64,000 bases of DNA. Source: Lunularia cruciata. Its lineage: Eukaryota; Streptophyta; Marchantiopsida; Lunulariales; Lunulariaceae. Shown here one piece after another: positions 53,616 to 64,000 of the stretch. Every line of letters begins with the position of its first letter. The stretch's first letter is position 1. The position numbers and the translations under genes were made by a program. The DNA is taken from positions 57,948,552 through 58,012,551 of the forward strand of contig OX419756.1 of the NCBI GenBank assembly GCA_948567375.1. Direction: 5' to 3'. A model generated the notes under the pieces. That model was not told the DNA's origin and did no database searches. It saw nothing but the letters and a program-made list of their open reading frames with translations.

Positions 53616-55477
53616 TGTGGTACCCACAATTTTTGTTTTCTTCTGTTTTGTTAGAGTTTTTGAAGAAGAAGTTAGTAAGAAAGCCAAATTATGAAGGAAA
53701 GAATGCACGGGTGTGTCTTTGGAGTAAATCCAAAGAAGTCAATTTTGGGTCAAAAGCGGAAGTACTTGGATGGAGGTTACAAAGAGACAAGTCCAAAGAA
53801 GTACTCGTCTTCAGACCGGAACATGAAGGCCGATACAAAGATGGTCTAACAACCTTTCTATGAGGCAAGAAAGTACACTTCAAGAAATGGTGAAGGCAGG
53901 AGAAGCATGCCTTGATAGTGGCAAGAAATCAACATGCAGAAGAAGGGGAGTCAATTTTGAAATTGATTGAGGAATAAGTACACTTTGGGGTATTATAAAA
54001 TTGCAATTGGGTAGGGGGAAATCAAATATGTCAAATAGATATCCTATTCCTTTGAGTAGTTGTTTTGCAGTAATGCATGTCAACAAGCCGATTGCGTGTG
54101 AAATTTTCCAAAGTCCAGAAGGGGTTAGAGTGTCACGTCCAGGAGAGGAAATAGTTTTCCAATGCCAAAGAACAAGAGATCAAATCATGGCAAAGAAGGT
54201 CAAGAACGTACTTGCAATAAGTTGCAATATGTAGATTAGATGTTGTAGCAAGAATCAAAGTCTTGAATAGACTTTGTGTTACATTTTTAGCCTGGAACTG
54301 TAATTTCAGTTTCCCAAGAGTCATGGAAGAGATAGCTGCTAGTAATTGTGAGGAAGGCCCTAAAGTCAAGGGGAAGAGAGGAAATCTGGCTTGATCGATT
54401 GAGTTAGATTGGAGGTTAGTATTGGGGAAGGAAGCAAGAGAGATGACAAGGACTACCTTCCATCAGAAGTGTGATGTTGCAGAGGAGACTGTGGAAATTC
54501 ACAATTCAAAATTCACAATCCAAATGTTTGTAGGAGTGAAGGTGAACTGTGCAAAGTGCCTCCACCAATGAACGAGGCAGATGGTAATCAATTGGAGAAC
54601 TAATTCACCTCCATATTATTTTTCACCATTTGTAGCACATTTCTACTTTGGGTTAAATTTACTAAATGCGGAGGGAGAGGCGACGCATGGTGTCACATTT
54701 CCATCTTGATCTATGACAAGAAGTGGATAAGAAGAGCAGCAATACATGACATACCTTTGGGCCATTGATGATCAATTCATCAAAATGGGACAGCAAGAGA
54801 GTGAAGGAGTAAGAAGTCCAAAGTCCAAAGATGAAGAAGCGGACTAAACCCAAGAGGAAGAGTTGCATCAAGCACAACGGAAGACCCAAAGACTTACTCT
54901 GCAAGGTAAGAAGGTGGTGAGGGAAGAGACTTTGGAAACCAAGTTTGAAGGGGAAATAATGTCTAGAGGAGGAGACTCAAAAGAAGCGGAGCTCACAGTA
55001 CAAAGTGTGGAATCCGGAAGTGAGAGTGATAGAGAAGAGGAAGTTCAGCCAGTGGCTAAAGCAGAAGATGATGAAGAATTTCATGCAATGATTGATTGTA
55101 TGGGGGGGAGTGATAATCCTTGTGTAGCCCTAGTCATGGAGGAGATGGAGAACCAGTGGAAGAAGGAAGACCCTGTAGGACCAAGTTCAGCTGGTAAGGA
55201 AGAAGGAAGCTCCGATGCAATATCACTAAAAGTACAAAGATTGAGACTTTGGTAGAAGGAGCCGGTGGAAGAGATGAAGTACAAAGATGGGGTCAAAGAC
55301 AAAGAGAACTTTGGAAGAGTACAGTACTTAATGCAGGTTGTAACTCCATTTTTGGAGCTATTGAAAGCATAATAGAAGGAAATCCCGCAAGATCAAAGGA
55401 AGATGAAGAATGAGTTGCAGATGGTGAAGTCTTTGCTAAATGAAGTAAAGGGATTATGGGAATGTGTAGCTCAAAGA
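53616..55477 (+). mobile_element. Family D copy D7, plus strand, 3'-truncated at element H
   Basis: Starts TGTGGTACCCACAATTTTTG like the other copies. The body matches D2 more closely than D1, defining a second subfamily. It stops at the H 5' LTR, and the missing half is not found beyond H, so a deletion accompanied or followed H insertion. Confidence 0.83.
54187..55460 (+). pseudogene. D7 coiled-coil protein ORF, N-terminal half (broken)
   Basis: MAKKVKNVLA, then after a frameshift RLDVVARIKVLNRLCVTFLA and FSFPRVMEEIAASNC (54236-54345). Next come DWRLVLGKEAREM and YYFSPFVAHFYFGLNLLN (~54610-54665). The acidic linker (54863-55255, 130 codons open: ESGSESDREEEVQPVAKAED) follows. The coiled coil is cut off. 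Aligned best with D2. Confidence 0.7.
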
Positions 55478-56213
55478 TGTAATACCAAGAGCTAGCCATA
55501 TGATCTAGATGTGAAATTTGGTTTGGTAACATCTAGAATGATGTTATACATGATGGTCAAAATAGATAAGATAGAAGTATCACCAAAAGAGTACTTCTAC
55601 TAATAGGGCAAAAACCAAAATAGACTTGAGAACCTTAGAACCAATAGCTAGACATATGATTTAAAGGTGAGAATTGGTTTGGTAACATCTGGAAGGATGT
55701 TACACATGATGGACTAAACAGATCAGAAAGAGTTATCACCAAAAGGGGACTTCTACTAATAGAGTAGGAACCAAAATATGCCTGAAATCTTTGAAGGCAA
55801 TTTTGGAGGCCTAAACGGATGAATTAGGCCTCAAAAATGTGCAGATGCCCCCCAACAAAGGAAAGGTTGGCCTTCCCTCCCTCCTGCTTTGTCTTGTCAA
55901 GAGCTTTCCAATGGTACCTTACTCATGTGATTCTGAGATTCCTATAGGAAGATTCCCTAAAAGATGCCCTCCGGTCAAAGCTTATTTGACCAACCAGATA
56001 GGACCTAGACCAGACATGCACCCATCCAGGTAAGTAATCCAAGGGTGGAGTTTTCTGACATGTCACCTATCTGTGTCCCTAATCCTATGGTGGAGCTTCC
56101 TTGGAGGAGATCCTCTTTGGCTATATAATAAAGAGAAGGTGCTCCCTTGGGGCATCGATTGTTTGAGTGTGCAATCTGTGTTTTCTCTCTTCTCTTATCC
56201 TTGGAGTATTACA
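55478..56213 (+). repeat. Element H 5' LTR (736 bp)
   Basis: Begins TGTAATACCAAGAGC and ends GGAGTATTACA. TATATAATAAAG at 56122-56133 is the likely TATA region. It includes two diverged internal copies of a ~120-bp unit (gaaatttggtttggtaacatctag and gagaattggtttggtaacatctgg parts). Confidence 0.93.
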
Positions 56214-56214
56214 A

Positions 56215-56226
56215 TGGTATCAAAGC
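56215..56226 (+). other. Element H primer-binding site (tRNA-iMet)
   Basis: TGGTATCAAAGC, one base after the LTR. One mismatch to the plant initiator-Met PBS TGGTATCAGAGC. Confidence 0.9.
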
Positions 56227-56818
56227 GAGTGTTTTAGTCCAAGAGAGTGGATCACCCCTCTTGGAATAGCACGAACTACTAAAACTGAGTAATTTGAGGT
56301 GGAGAACATAGAGTAGTTGCTAGACTTAGGAAGGACTTTAGAGAGCGGATGGGATGGATGCATCGGGAGGCCAATTTCCTGCACTTAGCTTTCCATTCTC
56401 AAACCCATTCCACATCAAGGTTATGTATATCCAGCGTGAGCAGATGAGGGTATTGCTAGTTTATCACTTTGGTGCAGAATTCATGGATAAAGTGATGAAA
56501 TCACCAAACCCGGTGATTCTACTTGTGGTGATATATGACAAAGAGTGGGATTTGACAATCTACATTCTATTATGATAAAATGGATATATGAATGTTCCAA
56601 ATCCTCTCCCTTTCAACACTCAAGTAGAAATCCATTATGTAGTGAGACCAAAAGTAATGTTTAGAGATTTTGTGGTTAGGAATTTTGGTGAGGAGTATTA
56701 TCAATGAGTGATAGCTTATGAGGTCCCAATGGTAGTTCCGATAGTTCATGCGCCTTCCAGAGTGATTATATTGACTCTATATTGAAGTAGACATTAGCAA
56801 TTGAGTGTTGCAGGAACC

Positions 56819-57907
56819 ATGGATCTGCAATTGCAAGAGTTTGTGCAAGGAATGCAAAGGATGTTGAATGAATTTCAAGAGATTAAGATGACCATGGAGA
56901 CATTACAAAGTCAAGTGCAAATCCTCAGGAACGATCAAGCCATGCAAGAAGAAGAGCCGTCTCAAAACCCAATACCTACGACAGAAGTACTTGGAGAGCC
57001 ATCCGTGCCTATGAACCCTATCAACGATGAAGCCACATTGCTACTCCGGATGAAGAAGACCTGCAACATCAAGCCTTACAAGGGGCAGCGTTCAATGGGA
57101 GTAGTGGAAAATTGGATCTCGAGAATAAATCGATATTTCTGATTGTTCTCAACAGAGATCACACAGCATGCTGCAGGTGTGTTTGCATGTGGGTACTTGA
57201 CTGATAAAGCCCTCACATGGTATGATGCTTGGGAACGATCCATGCTGGCAGAGAGAAGGGAGGTCACATGGACAGCAATGCAAGAAGGATTGCTAAAGAA
57301 TTTCCAATCGGTGGATTCTGTGCAAATGGCTCAAACCCGACTATGGAGATTGAGACAAAAGAATAGCGTTCAAGAGTATGTGGAGGCATTTTTGGATCTA
57401 CAAGTTGCAATTACTAACATGAGTACAGTAGAGGGTCTCGACAATTTCAAACAAGGGTTGAAAGAGCGGATTCGCCAAGAAGTCATGGTGCAAAATCCTT
57501 GCATGGTATTTGAAGCCATTGCTTGTGCACAGAGAATAGCAAGAGCATTAGGTGGAGGTGAAGGAGTAGCTCCACCTCAACATTATCGGGCAGAAATGCC
57601 ACACATGGGTGGACCAGTACCGATGGAATTGGGCAACCTTCAATTTTGGGATTGAGGAGCACGACCGCTTCAAGGAGAGCGGGGACAGGTAGAAGAACAA
57701 AGAGATGGAGTCCCACAAGGAGGAGGGACTCGAGGAGAACAATGCCGTTGTTACAATTATGGCCGTATTGGGCACATATCTACCGATTGTTGCACTTGTT
57801 TCCCTAGAGGCCATTGGTCTTAGTTCAGGCAATCTTTGAACAACATGGTAAGGCGCATTGAAGAGGAAGAGGTGGAAATCACTTTGGAAAACAAAGATCG
57901 CCAGTAA
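56819..57907 (+). pseudogene. Element H gag (one early stop, altered zinc knuckle)
   Basis: From MDLQLQEFVQGMQRMLNEF, a coiled-coil start, through the capsid-like domain (ALTWYDAWERSM, VQEYVEAFLDLQVAITNM, LKERIRQEVMVQNP). A TGA at 57140-57142 and TGA/TAG near 57653 and 57821 interrupt one frame. The nucleocapsid knuckle reads CYNYGRIGHISTDC, so the second Cys is Tyr (codon 57758). The leader 56227-56818 has only short frames. Gag would form particles in the cytoplasm. Confidence 0.88.
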
Positions 57908-58002
57908 ATGTACCTCGTGGCCTTACTAGCTCAATAAGGAAGCAGAGAAGCGAGGGAAGGAAGAAGAATAATGCACAAAGATCCCAAAAGGCAACCTCAC
58001 AA

Positions 58003-58474
58003 TTGATTGTCGTGAATGGAATCCTAGAAGGTAATCAAGTGAGAGTTTTAATAGATCCGGGAGCAGCAGAGAATTTCTGGTCTTGCTCTGTTGTAATAAG
58101 ATTGGGAATGGATCTAGAGAGAGATGGAAGTAAAGAAGTAGAGTTACCAAATGGGCAAACAAAGAGGATTGAATCATTACCTAGACAAGTAACCCTCTCT
58201 GTAGGAGAATATCAGGAAGCAATTGAGTGGCAAGTGATACAGTTAGCTCATTATGATGCAATTTTAGGCATGCCATGGATGGAGTAGTACAACCCTATTG
58301 TGGATTGGAGGAAGAAAGTAGTGAGAACCCACCAATGGTCAATCATTGGGGTTAAAGAAAAATCACATAGGCAGAAACTACCTTTATATATCGTAGGGAC
58401 GACAATTGTCTGTAATACCAATAGATGTTTTATGGGTCTAATAAGAGAAGTCCATAATGCACAACTTGATTCAT
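58003..58474 (+). pseudogene. Element H aspartic protease
   Basis: LIVVNGILEGNQVRVLIDPG at the start holds the active-site loop with DPG in place of DSG. AAENFW follows and YDAILGMPWME forms the second block. A TAG at 58286-58288 interrupts; the frame then continues to ~58474. It lies one frame off from gag and RT, so a frameshift is needed at each side. Ser-to-Pro in the triad should inactivate it. Confidence 0.85.
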
Positions 58475-59800
58475 GATGTCTTTCCTGATGATCTCCCCTC
58501 AGGATTACCACCAAAAAGGCGAGTAGATCACAAAATTGAGACACTTCCGGGGAAGACGCCTCCTTGTAAGGCCCCATATTGCCTATCACCTCATGAGTTG
58601 GAGGAGTGTAAGACTCAAATTGAGGAGATGCTACAGAAAGGGTTCATCCAACCTAGCGTATCACCATATGGGGCCCCTTTCTTGTTTGTGAAGAAGAAGG
58701 ATGGTACAATGCGCATGTGCATTGACTATCGGGGTCTCAATCAGCAAACAATGAAGAACAAATACCCCTTACCTTGCATGGATGGCCTGTTTGATCAACC
58801 CCATGGAGCAAGATACTTCACCAAAATGGACTTGCGGAGCGGTTACAATCAAATCCGAATTGTAGAGGAGGATGTGTACAAAACTGCCTTTCAAACCAAG
58901 TATGGCCACTTTGAGTATCTTGTGATGCCTTTTGGCCTTACCAATGCACCTGCCACTTTCATGAGTCTAATGAATGACATATTTTGTCCATACTTGGATA
59001 AGTCTGTTATCGTCTTCTTGGATGATATCTTAGTATACAATAGCACGATGACAGAACACAAACAACATCTATGAGAGGTCCTCCAGATTTTAAGACAGAA
59101 TCAGTTGTACGCCAAAATCTCAAAGTGTGAGTTTGGCAAGTCTGAAGTAGACTACTTGGGGCATAGAGTAAGTGTAGAGGGCATTCATGTATTGATAGAT
59201 AAAATAGTGGTCATTCAAAAATGGAGTGCCCCAAAAGATCAGACTCAACTTAAGAGCTTCTTGGGGTTGACGGGATTCTATCGTAGATTTGTCAAGGACT
59301 TCTCCAAGGTTGCACAGCCTTTAACGACACTACTTGGCAAGGGGAAGAAGTGGACATGGGGAACTGCACAAGAGTTGGCCTTTCAAGAATTGAAGGCCGC
59401 CTTGCTACATGCACCAATCTTGAAGTGGTATGACCCAAAACATCCAATCAAGTTGGCTACAAATGCATCAAGCGTAGCAATAGGAGCAGTCCTACAACAA
59501 GAGTGGCATGACGGATGACATCTAATTGCATATTTCTCTCAAAAGTTGTTACTGGCAGAATGCAACTACCACACCACAAAACGAGAAGAGCTGGCCATTG
59601 TTCTAGCAATCAAGCATTGGAAGCACTACTTGGGCGAGAAGGAATTTGTAGTAGAGATAGTCCACAAACCTCTAGTCTACCTAGAGACGCAGAAGGATCT
59701 ATCTTGTTGCCAAATTCGATGGGCAAAGTGGCAACAACGCTTCAACATGACAATCACCTACATGGAAGGTAAGAAGCAACTTACAGATGCATTCACCCGC
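58457..59800 (+). pseudogene. Element H RT-RNase H (single frame with stops)
   Basis: [20 protein letters not shown] leads into [58 protein letters not shown] and the palm [12 protein letters not shown] (Asp pair at 59021-59026). After TGA at 59072 (CGA in an intact frame) follow [15 protein letters not shown] and [15 protein letters not shown]. RNase H starts [17 protein letters not shown] with Asn at the first catalytic Asp. A TGA at 59516 precedes AYFSQK, then KREELAIVLAIKHWKHYL. The change to Asn should block RNase H. Confidence 0.92.
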
Positions 59801-59829
59801 ATGCCAATGGCCAACAACTTGGTGACAGA

Positions 59830-61291
59830 GGTTAAGATTAACCCTGAATTCTGGCAAGAGATTCTGGCTGCTACAAAAATTGATCCACAGATTGTAGAAG
59901 CACAATCATCCAAAGGTGTCACCAGTTCCCAAGGACTCATCTTTTGGGATGGCAAATTATGGATCCCAAATGTCCCGGAAGTACGCACAACCATTCTAGC
60001 GGAATGCCATGATTTGGCCATTGCAGCTCATGTCGGAGTGGACAAGACCTTGGATGCAGTCAAGCGCCATTACTATTGGCCCAAGATGAGCAACAACGTG
60101 ATGGACTATGTGCGTAGCTGCCTACTTTGTCAACAGAACAAAGCTTCTAATCAAGCTCCTATAGGGCTCTTTCAACCTCTCCCCACTCCTACCCAACATT
60201 GAGAACAAGTGAGTATGGATCTCATCTGTGAATTACCCAAGACCACCTCAGGATTTGACTCCATTGTGGTCTTTGTGGACCGGCTCAGCAAAATGATTCA
60301 TGTACGCCCTACCACCAAGGAGGTGACCGCTCCACAACTAGCTCAATTATACTTAGATGTAGTCTTTGCTCACCATGGCTTGTCTAGAGTACTCATCACC
60401 GATAGAAGCACTCAATTCACCAGTTTGTTTTGGCGAACACTCTTTGGTTTCTTCAAAACCAAGTTGGCCATGTCCACAGCTTACCACCCACAAACAAATG
60501 GCCAAACAGAGCAGGCTAATCGCATGATTGAAGACATGTTACGCGACTTCACCTTAGAAGAGCAAGAGAGGTGGGACACCCTACTCCCATTGGTGGAATT
60601 TGCTTACAACAATTCAGTGAATGCATCCACCCAGGTCACTCCGTTCTTCCTCATGTATGGTGAGCATCCCTTCACACCTTCTAGCTTGATGAAGATCCGT
60701 TTAGTGGCTACCAAGGTCAATGCAGTCAACACATTTGTTTCTAGAATCCAACAAGGTGTGGAGAGCACCAAGCATAGATTACAAATTGCACAAAATCAAT
60801 AGAAGTAGTATGCTGATGCACACCGTTGGCACATGGAGTTCAATGTTGGGGATCAAGTGTGGCTATTGACAACCAACCTCACATTAGTTGGACCTCGTAA
60901 GCTCATACCTCGTTTTATTGGGCCTTTCTCGATTCTTCGTTGCATCAGCGCTGTGGCCTATCACCTTGAGCTACCACCACACATAAAGATCCATCCAGTG
61001 TTCCATGTCTCCCTACTACGCAGATATGCTCCCCAATCAGGCCAGGGTCATTCCACACCAGACATTCGACCTTGTCCGACACTCATTGATGGCATAGAGG
61101 AATATGAAGTGGAGCGGATTCTCCAAAAACACATGTGTGGTACTCGCAACCCACGGGTGGACTATCTAGTACAATGGAAAGGTTACCTCCTATATGAAGC
61201 AACTTGGGAGCCCGCTGCTAATTTGGCACATGCACCGGTGTTGGTGCAAGCATTTGAGCAACAATTGCACAATGAGGACGTTGCGTCTTAA
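59830..61291 (+). pseudogene. Element H integrase with chromodomain (single frame with stops)
   Basis: The zinc domain is HDLAIAAHVGVDKT ... CLLCQQNKA (~60007-60142). After TGA at 60200 the core has VSMDLICELPKT, RVLITDRSTQF and NGQTEQANRMIED, so Asp, Asp and Glu are all kept. TAG codons near 60800 and 60806 follow. GDQVWLLTTNL, FIGPFSILRCIS and IKIHPVFHVSLLRRY form the C-terminal domain. The chromodomain is at ~61100-61230: EEYEVERILQKH, VDYLVQWKGYLLYEATWEP, with the aromatic residues of a histone-mark reader. Ends at TAA 61291. Confidence 0.93.
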
Positions 61292-61304
61292 ATGGAGGGA
61301 GGTC
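61290..61304 (+). other. Element H polypurine tract
   Basis: AAATGGAGGGAGGTC directly precedes the 3' LTR start TGTAATACC. Confidence 0.75.
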
Positions 61305-61661
61305 TGTAATACCAAGAGCTAGCCATATGATCTAGATGTGAAATTTGGTTTGGTAACATCTAGAATGATGTTATACATGATAGTCAAAATAGATAAGATA
61401 GAAGTATCACCAAAAGAGTACTTCTACTAATAGGGCAAAAACCAAAATAGACTTGAGAACCTTAGAACCAATAGCTAGACATATGATTTAAAGGTGAGAA
61501 TTGGTTTGGTAACATCTAGAAGGATGTTACACATGATGGACTAAACAGATCAGAAAGAGGTATCACCAAAAGGGGACTTATACTAATAGAGTAGGAACCG
61601 AAATATGCCTGAAATCTTTGAAGGCAATTTTGGAGGCCTAAATGGATGAATTAGGCCTCGA

Positions 61662-61740
61662 AAATGTGCAGATCCCTATATTACAATCTCAATGAGACAA
61701 AGCAGGATCTGCACATTTCCTGCTTTGTCTCCCATTGAGA
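61662..61740. repeat. Nested inverted repeats within the H 3' LTR
   Basis: 61662-61675 is the reverse complement of 61705-61718 (14 bp). 61687-61706 pairs with 61719-61740 apart from two extra bases. The 5' LTR lacks this arrangement. Confidence 0.85.
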
Positions 61741-61774
61741 GCTTTCCAACAGTACCTTACTCATGTGATTCTGA

Positions 61775-61826
61775 GATTCCTATAGGAAGATTCCCTAAAA
61801 GATTCCTATAGGAAGATTCCCTAAAA
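61775..61826. repeat. 26-bp exact tandem duplication in the H 3' LTR
   Basis: 61775-61800 is repeated without change at 61801-61826. The 5' LTR has a single copy. Confidence 0.92.
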
Positions 61827-62226
61827 GATTCCCTCCGGTCAAAGCTTATTTGACCAACCAGATAGGACCTAGACCAGACATGTCACCCATCCAAGTAATT
61901 AATCCAAGGGTAGAGCTTGCTGACATGTCACCTATCTGTGTCCCTAATCCTATGGTGGAGCTTCCTTGGAGGAGATCATCTTTGGCTATATAATAAAGAG
62001 AAGGTGCTCCCTTGGGGCATCAATTGTTTGAGTGTGCAATCCGTGTTTTCTTTCTTCTCTTGTCCTCGGAGTATTACATTTTGACACCAAGATATTCCTA
62101 AGCAGTTATCCCATCTGTATTGGTCCTACTAATGGGTTGGAGTCCATCAATGAACTTGGTATTTTTTCTCTCCTTAGCTTGGTGAGCTCCTGTGATATCA
62201 TATCTAGTCTACAAGTAGTGCATTCT

Positions 62227-62617
62227 TATACAAGACCAAGATCAAGGAGAGAAATAGAAGAATGGAAGATCACATTTGGACACTTGAGTATGGGAAAACT
62301 TTGAATGCCTAGCATGAACTTTGGCTTTGGTATTTATAGGTAGCATACAAGGCTCTAGAGGAGCTTCTCAAGAAGCTTCCTTGAGCTACTTTCTTGGAGT
62401 GCACACCAAGTTAACAAAGAAGCTTCGCGAGAAACTTCCTTCTAGAAGCTGCCTACTTGGCATGCAAGCTAAGCTAGTTAGAAGCTTCTAGAAGCTACCT
62501 ACTTGGAGTGCAAGCTAAGCTAGCCAAGAAGCTTCAAAGAATATTCTAGGCTAATTTAGCCTATTTTCTACTTTGTAAGCCTTAACTTACTTCATTGCTA
62601 AATTCTATATTGTTACA
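62227..62617 (-). repeat. Element I 3' LTR
   Basis: 391 bp, from a form of TGTAACAATATAG at 62617 to a degenerate TTGTATA at 62227 (family TTTTACA). TATAAATA is present, as are the aagcttct units. Confidence 0.87.
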
Positions 62618-63215
62618 TATTCCTCCATTGCTAGTTGGTGATGCCCTTATTGCCATTAAAGCTTCAAACTCCTAGATGGCCATTTGTGTATTTTGGAGAT
62701 AAGAAAGAGGTTCCCGTGCAGCATCATGAAGGAGACCATGGACCTTGTACTCCGTATGTTGTTGGTGGTCTCTTTGAATGTGGCAATGCACAAGGATACA
62801 ATCAACTTTGTACTCCTCACGATCATAGATAGGGACAAGAGGAGGAGGAGGTTGGACATGAGAGGAAAGAGAAGATGGGTTAGGAACAAAGGGTTTCAAC
62901 TTGGAAACGTGTAAGACAAGATGGATGAGCATATGACAAGGCAAGGCAAGTTGATAAGCAATAGAAGAGATAATTTGGTTGACATCAAAGGGTCCTATCT
63001 AATTAGGAGCAAGTCTATGAACTTGGGTATCAAGTGTGAAGAGTAGGTTACTAGAGGAGAGATAATCTTATCACCAACTTGAAAGTTGAGATCATGATAA
63101 TGGCGGTCTACATATTTTTTTTTGTCAATTTTGAGCAACAAGGAGATGAGATTTGGCTTGTTGGAGGGATTGGGATATGGTGGTCAAGAAGGTGGAAGTA
63201 TGAAAGACATGAGAT
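62618..63215 (-). pseudogene. Element I integrase C-terminus and chromodomain (broken)
   Basis: Minus-strand pieces MLIHLVLHVSKLKPFVPNPS and REEYKVDCILVHCHIQRDH (62672-62944), the latter a chromodomain start as in B, followed by a frameshift and HTEYKV. It is interrupted at ~63215 by D8 after catgagat. Confidence 0.78.
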
Positions 63216-64000
63216 AAAGTTTGTTCCCGCAGAGATACGTGTCAGAAATGTCTAAATACGAAGTCAAACAATAACAATGTCGTTCTTCTTGATTGCATCT
63301 TTAATCTCATAGGTAGAAACCACACCTAGAAGAGAGTAACAAGCACTGATTTGCAATCTTGTCATGAATTCACACTCCTTAATCACAACTCCTTCAACTC
63401 TTTCCAAACAATCTTGATTGTGATGATTCAAGCTCTCCCAAAATGACTTTGCCTCAGAATTGTGTTCCACTCCTCCACTAAAGGCACACCTTTCTTGATC
63501 AAAATTGCTTCACATCAACTTTGCACTGCACTCACAAATGCAGAATACTACCAACACTACAATTCCTCGCAGATTTGTCAAGGCATTGCTTTGATTGCAC
63601 TTCACTCAAGATCAAACACACAGAATGAAGATCAAGGCTACGAAATTCAATATCTAACAAGCACATTGACTTGCACTTCAAATTTCTCCACGCACTCACA
63701 ATTACAAACACAAAGTTGATACTCGGAATCAAGCTCAAGCACCAAGCACTACTTCACATCACTTTGCTTTATCTATTCTCAAAAATTATGAGCACTGAAT
63801 AACATAATACTGCAAATGCCACTCTTAAATAGTGAAGCAAACGACAGTTCTAACAGAAATATTGTTTCTTAACAACTCTACAAACCTACAGATCCAAAAT
63901 GACAATGCACCTCTTCATATCTGCCTCTTTCTATCTCAAATCTATTACTAATCCGATCCGATGTCTACTTCTTCCTCAGCTTTCAAACCCAATCCAGAAG
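63216..64000 (-). mobile_element. Family D copy D8, minus strand, truncated by element edge and window end
   Basis: Begins in the D 3' tail about 50 bases inside the usual end (aaagtttgttcccgc) and matches D6 and D1 up to the last base of the window, where the ORF tail begins (minus strand, near 63960). No terminal TGTGACAACC is present, so the junction with element I is not a clean insertion end. Confidence 0.82.

Larger units (their letters stand above)
55478..62078 (+). mobile_element. Element H: complete-length Ty3/gypsy chromovirus
   Basis: 6,601 bp with LTRs of 736 and 774 bp, tRNA-iMet PBS, gag, protease, RT, RNase H, integrase, chromodomain and polypurine tract. RT to chromodomain is one reading frame apart from five stops. 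Family distinct from E/C/B/I. The flanks aaaga (55473-55477) and ttttg (62079-62083) do not match, so no target duplication is left. Confidence 0.94.
61305..62078 (+). repeat. Element H 3' LTR (774 bp) with rearrangements
   Basis: Collinear with the 5' LTR except for two changes. An inverted insertion lies around 61662-61740, and an exact 26-bp tandem duplication at 61775-61826. The ends TGTAATACC and GTATTACA are intact. Confidence 0.93.
62227..63215 (-). mobile_element. Element I: 3' fragment of an E/C/B-family chromovirus, minus strand
   Basis: A full LTR followed on the minus-strand inside by the 3' end of pol, then cut by D8. Collinear with the 3' ends of C and B. 62079-62226, between H and I, has no recognisable feature. 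Confidence 0.85.

Noticed and set aside
1-64000. CRISPR arrays, rRNA, tRNA genes, bacterial operons
   Set aside because: No regularly spaced repeats, no cloverleaf-type A/B box pair and no rRNA core sequence were recognised; the content is typical of plant retrotransposons.

Overview
The window looks like nuclear DNA of a land plant with a large, repeat-rich genome. The basis is stacked Ty3/gypsy LTR retrotransposons of several lineages, plant-type primer-binding sites, AT-rich composition and heavy decay. Gymnosperm, fern or another large plant genome would all fit; I cannot name a species. I see no host gene, rRNA, tRNA or CRISPR array. Almost everything that codes is retrotransposon gag/pol or the ORF of one unusual repeat family.

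Layout. 1-5796 is old, mostly unrecognisable DNA with a decayed coiled-coil coding remnant, a 20-residue tandem repeat, a 121-bp duplication and a 54-bp perfect palindrome. 5797-37570 is one deep nest. The oldest layer is plus-strand chromovirus E (about 5797-37570). Minus-strand chromovirus C (5981-19189) inserted near E's 5' end, and chromovirus B (19195-24691, same family, perfect 5-bp target duplication) sits against C's edge. A different gypsy element F (27809-35637, nearly intact) inserted into E between RNase H and integrase. C was itself hit twice by a ~3.8-kb family called D here (D1 8241-12019, D2 13234-16994). 37571-46278 holds a decayed F-type LTR split by an internally deleted D copy (D3 38619-40493), a decayed gypsy element of a fourth lineage (G), and an inverted F-type LTR. 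46279-55477 is D-rich: D5 (plus) split by D6 (minus), then the 5' half of D7. 55478-62078 is chromovirus H with both LTRs and a pol held in one frame apart from stops. The end has a fragment of the E/C/B family (I) and a D fragment (D8).

The unusual system is family D. Five copies have one or both ends intact in a clear context: three are full length (about 3.76-3.79 kb), one is internally deleted, and one is split by another D. The ends read TGTGGTACC...GGTTGTCACA. Four copies have exact 5-bp target duplications (caaca, gctac, gaagt, gtgca). No copy has LTRs, a pol gene or a recognisable transposase. The body is a single ~860-codon ORF: a conserved N-terminal domain, an acidic charged linker, a long coiled coil and an acidic tail. 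TG...CA ends with 5-bp duplications are what a retroviral-type integrase leaves. A TATA-like and poly(A)-like pair lies downstream of the ORF. The simplest reading is that each D is a very long solo LTR, or an LTR-less derivative, carrying its own gene and mobilised in trans by gypsy enzymes.

Within the chromovirus and gypsy elements the usual set is present: gag with a CCHC knuckle, aspartic protease, reverse transcriptase, RNase H, integrase, and in families E/C/B/I and H a C-terminal chromodomain. Every copy has stops, frameshifts or lost catalytic residues. Many stops look like C-to-T or G-to-A changes (CGA to TGA, TGG to TAG), as expected for methylated, silenced DNA.
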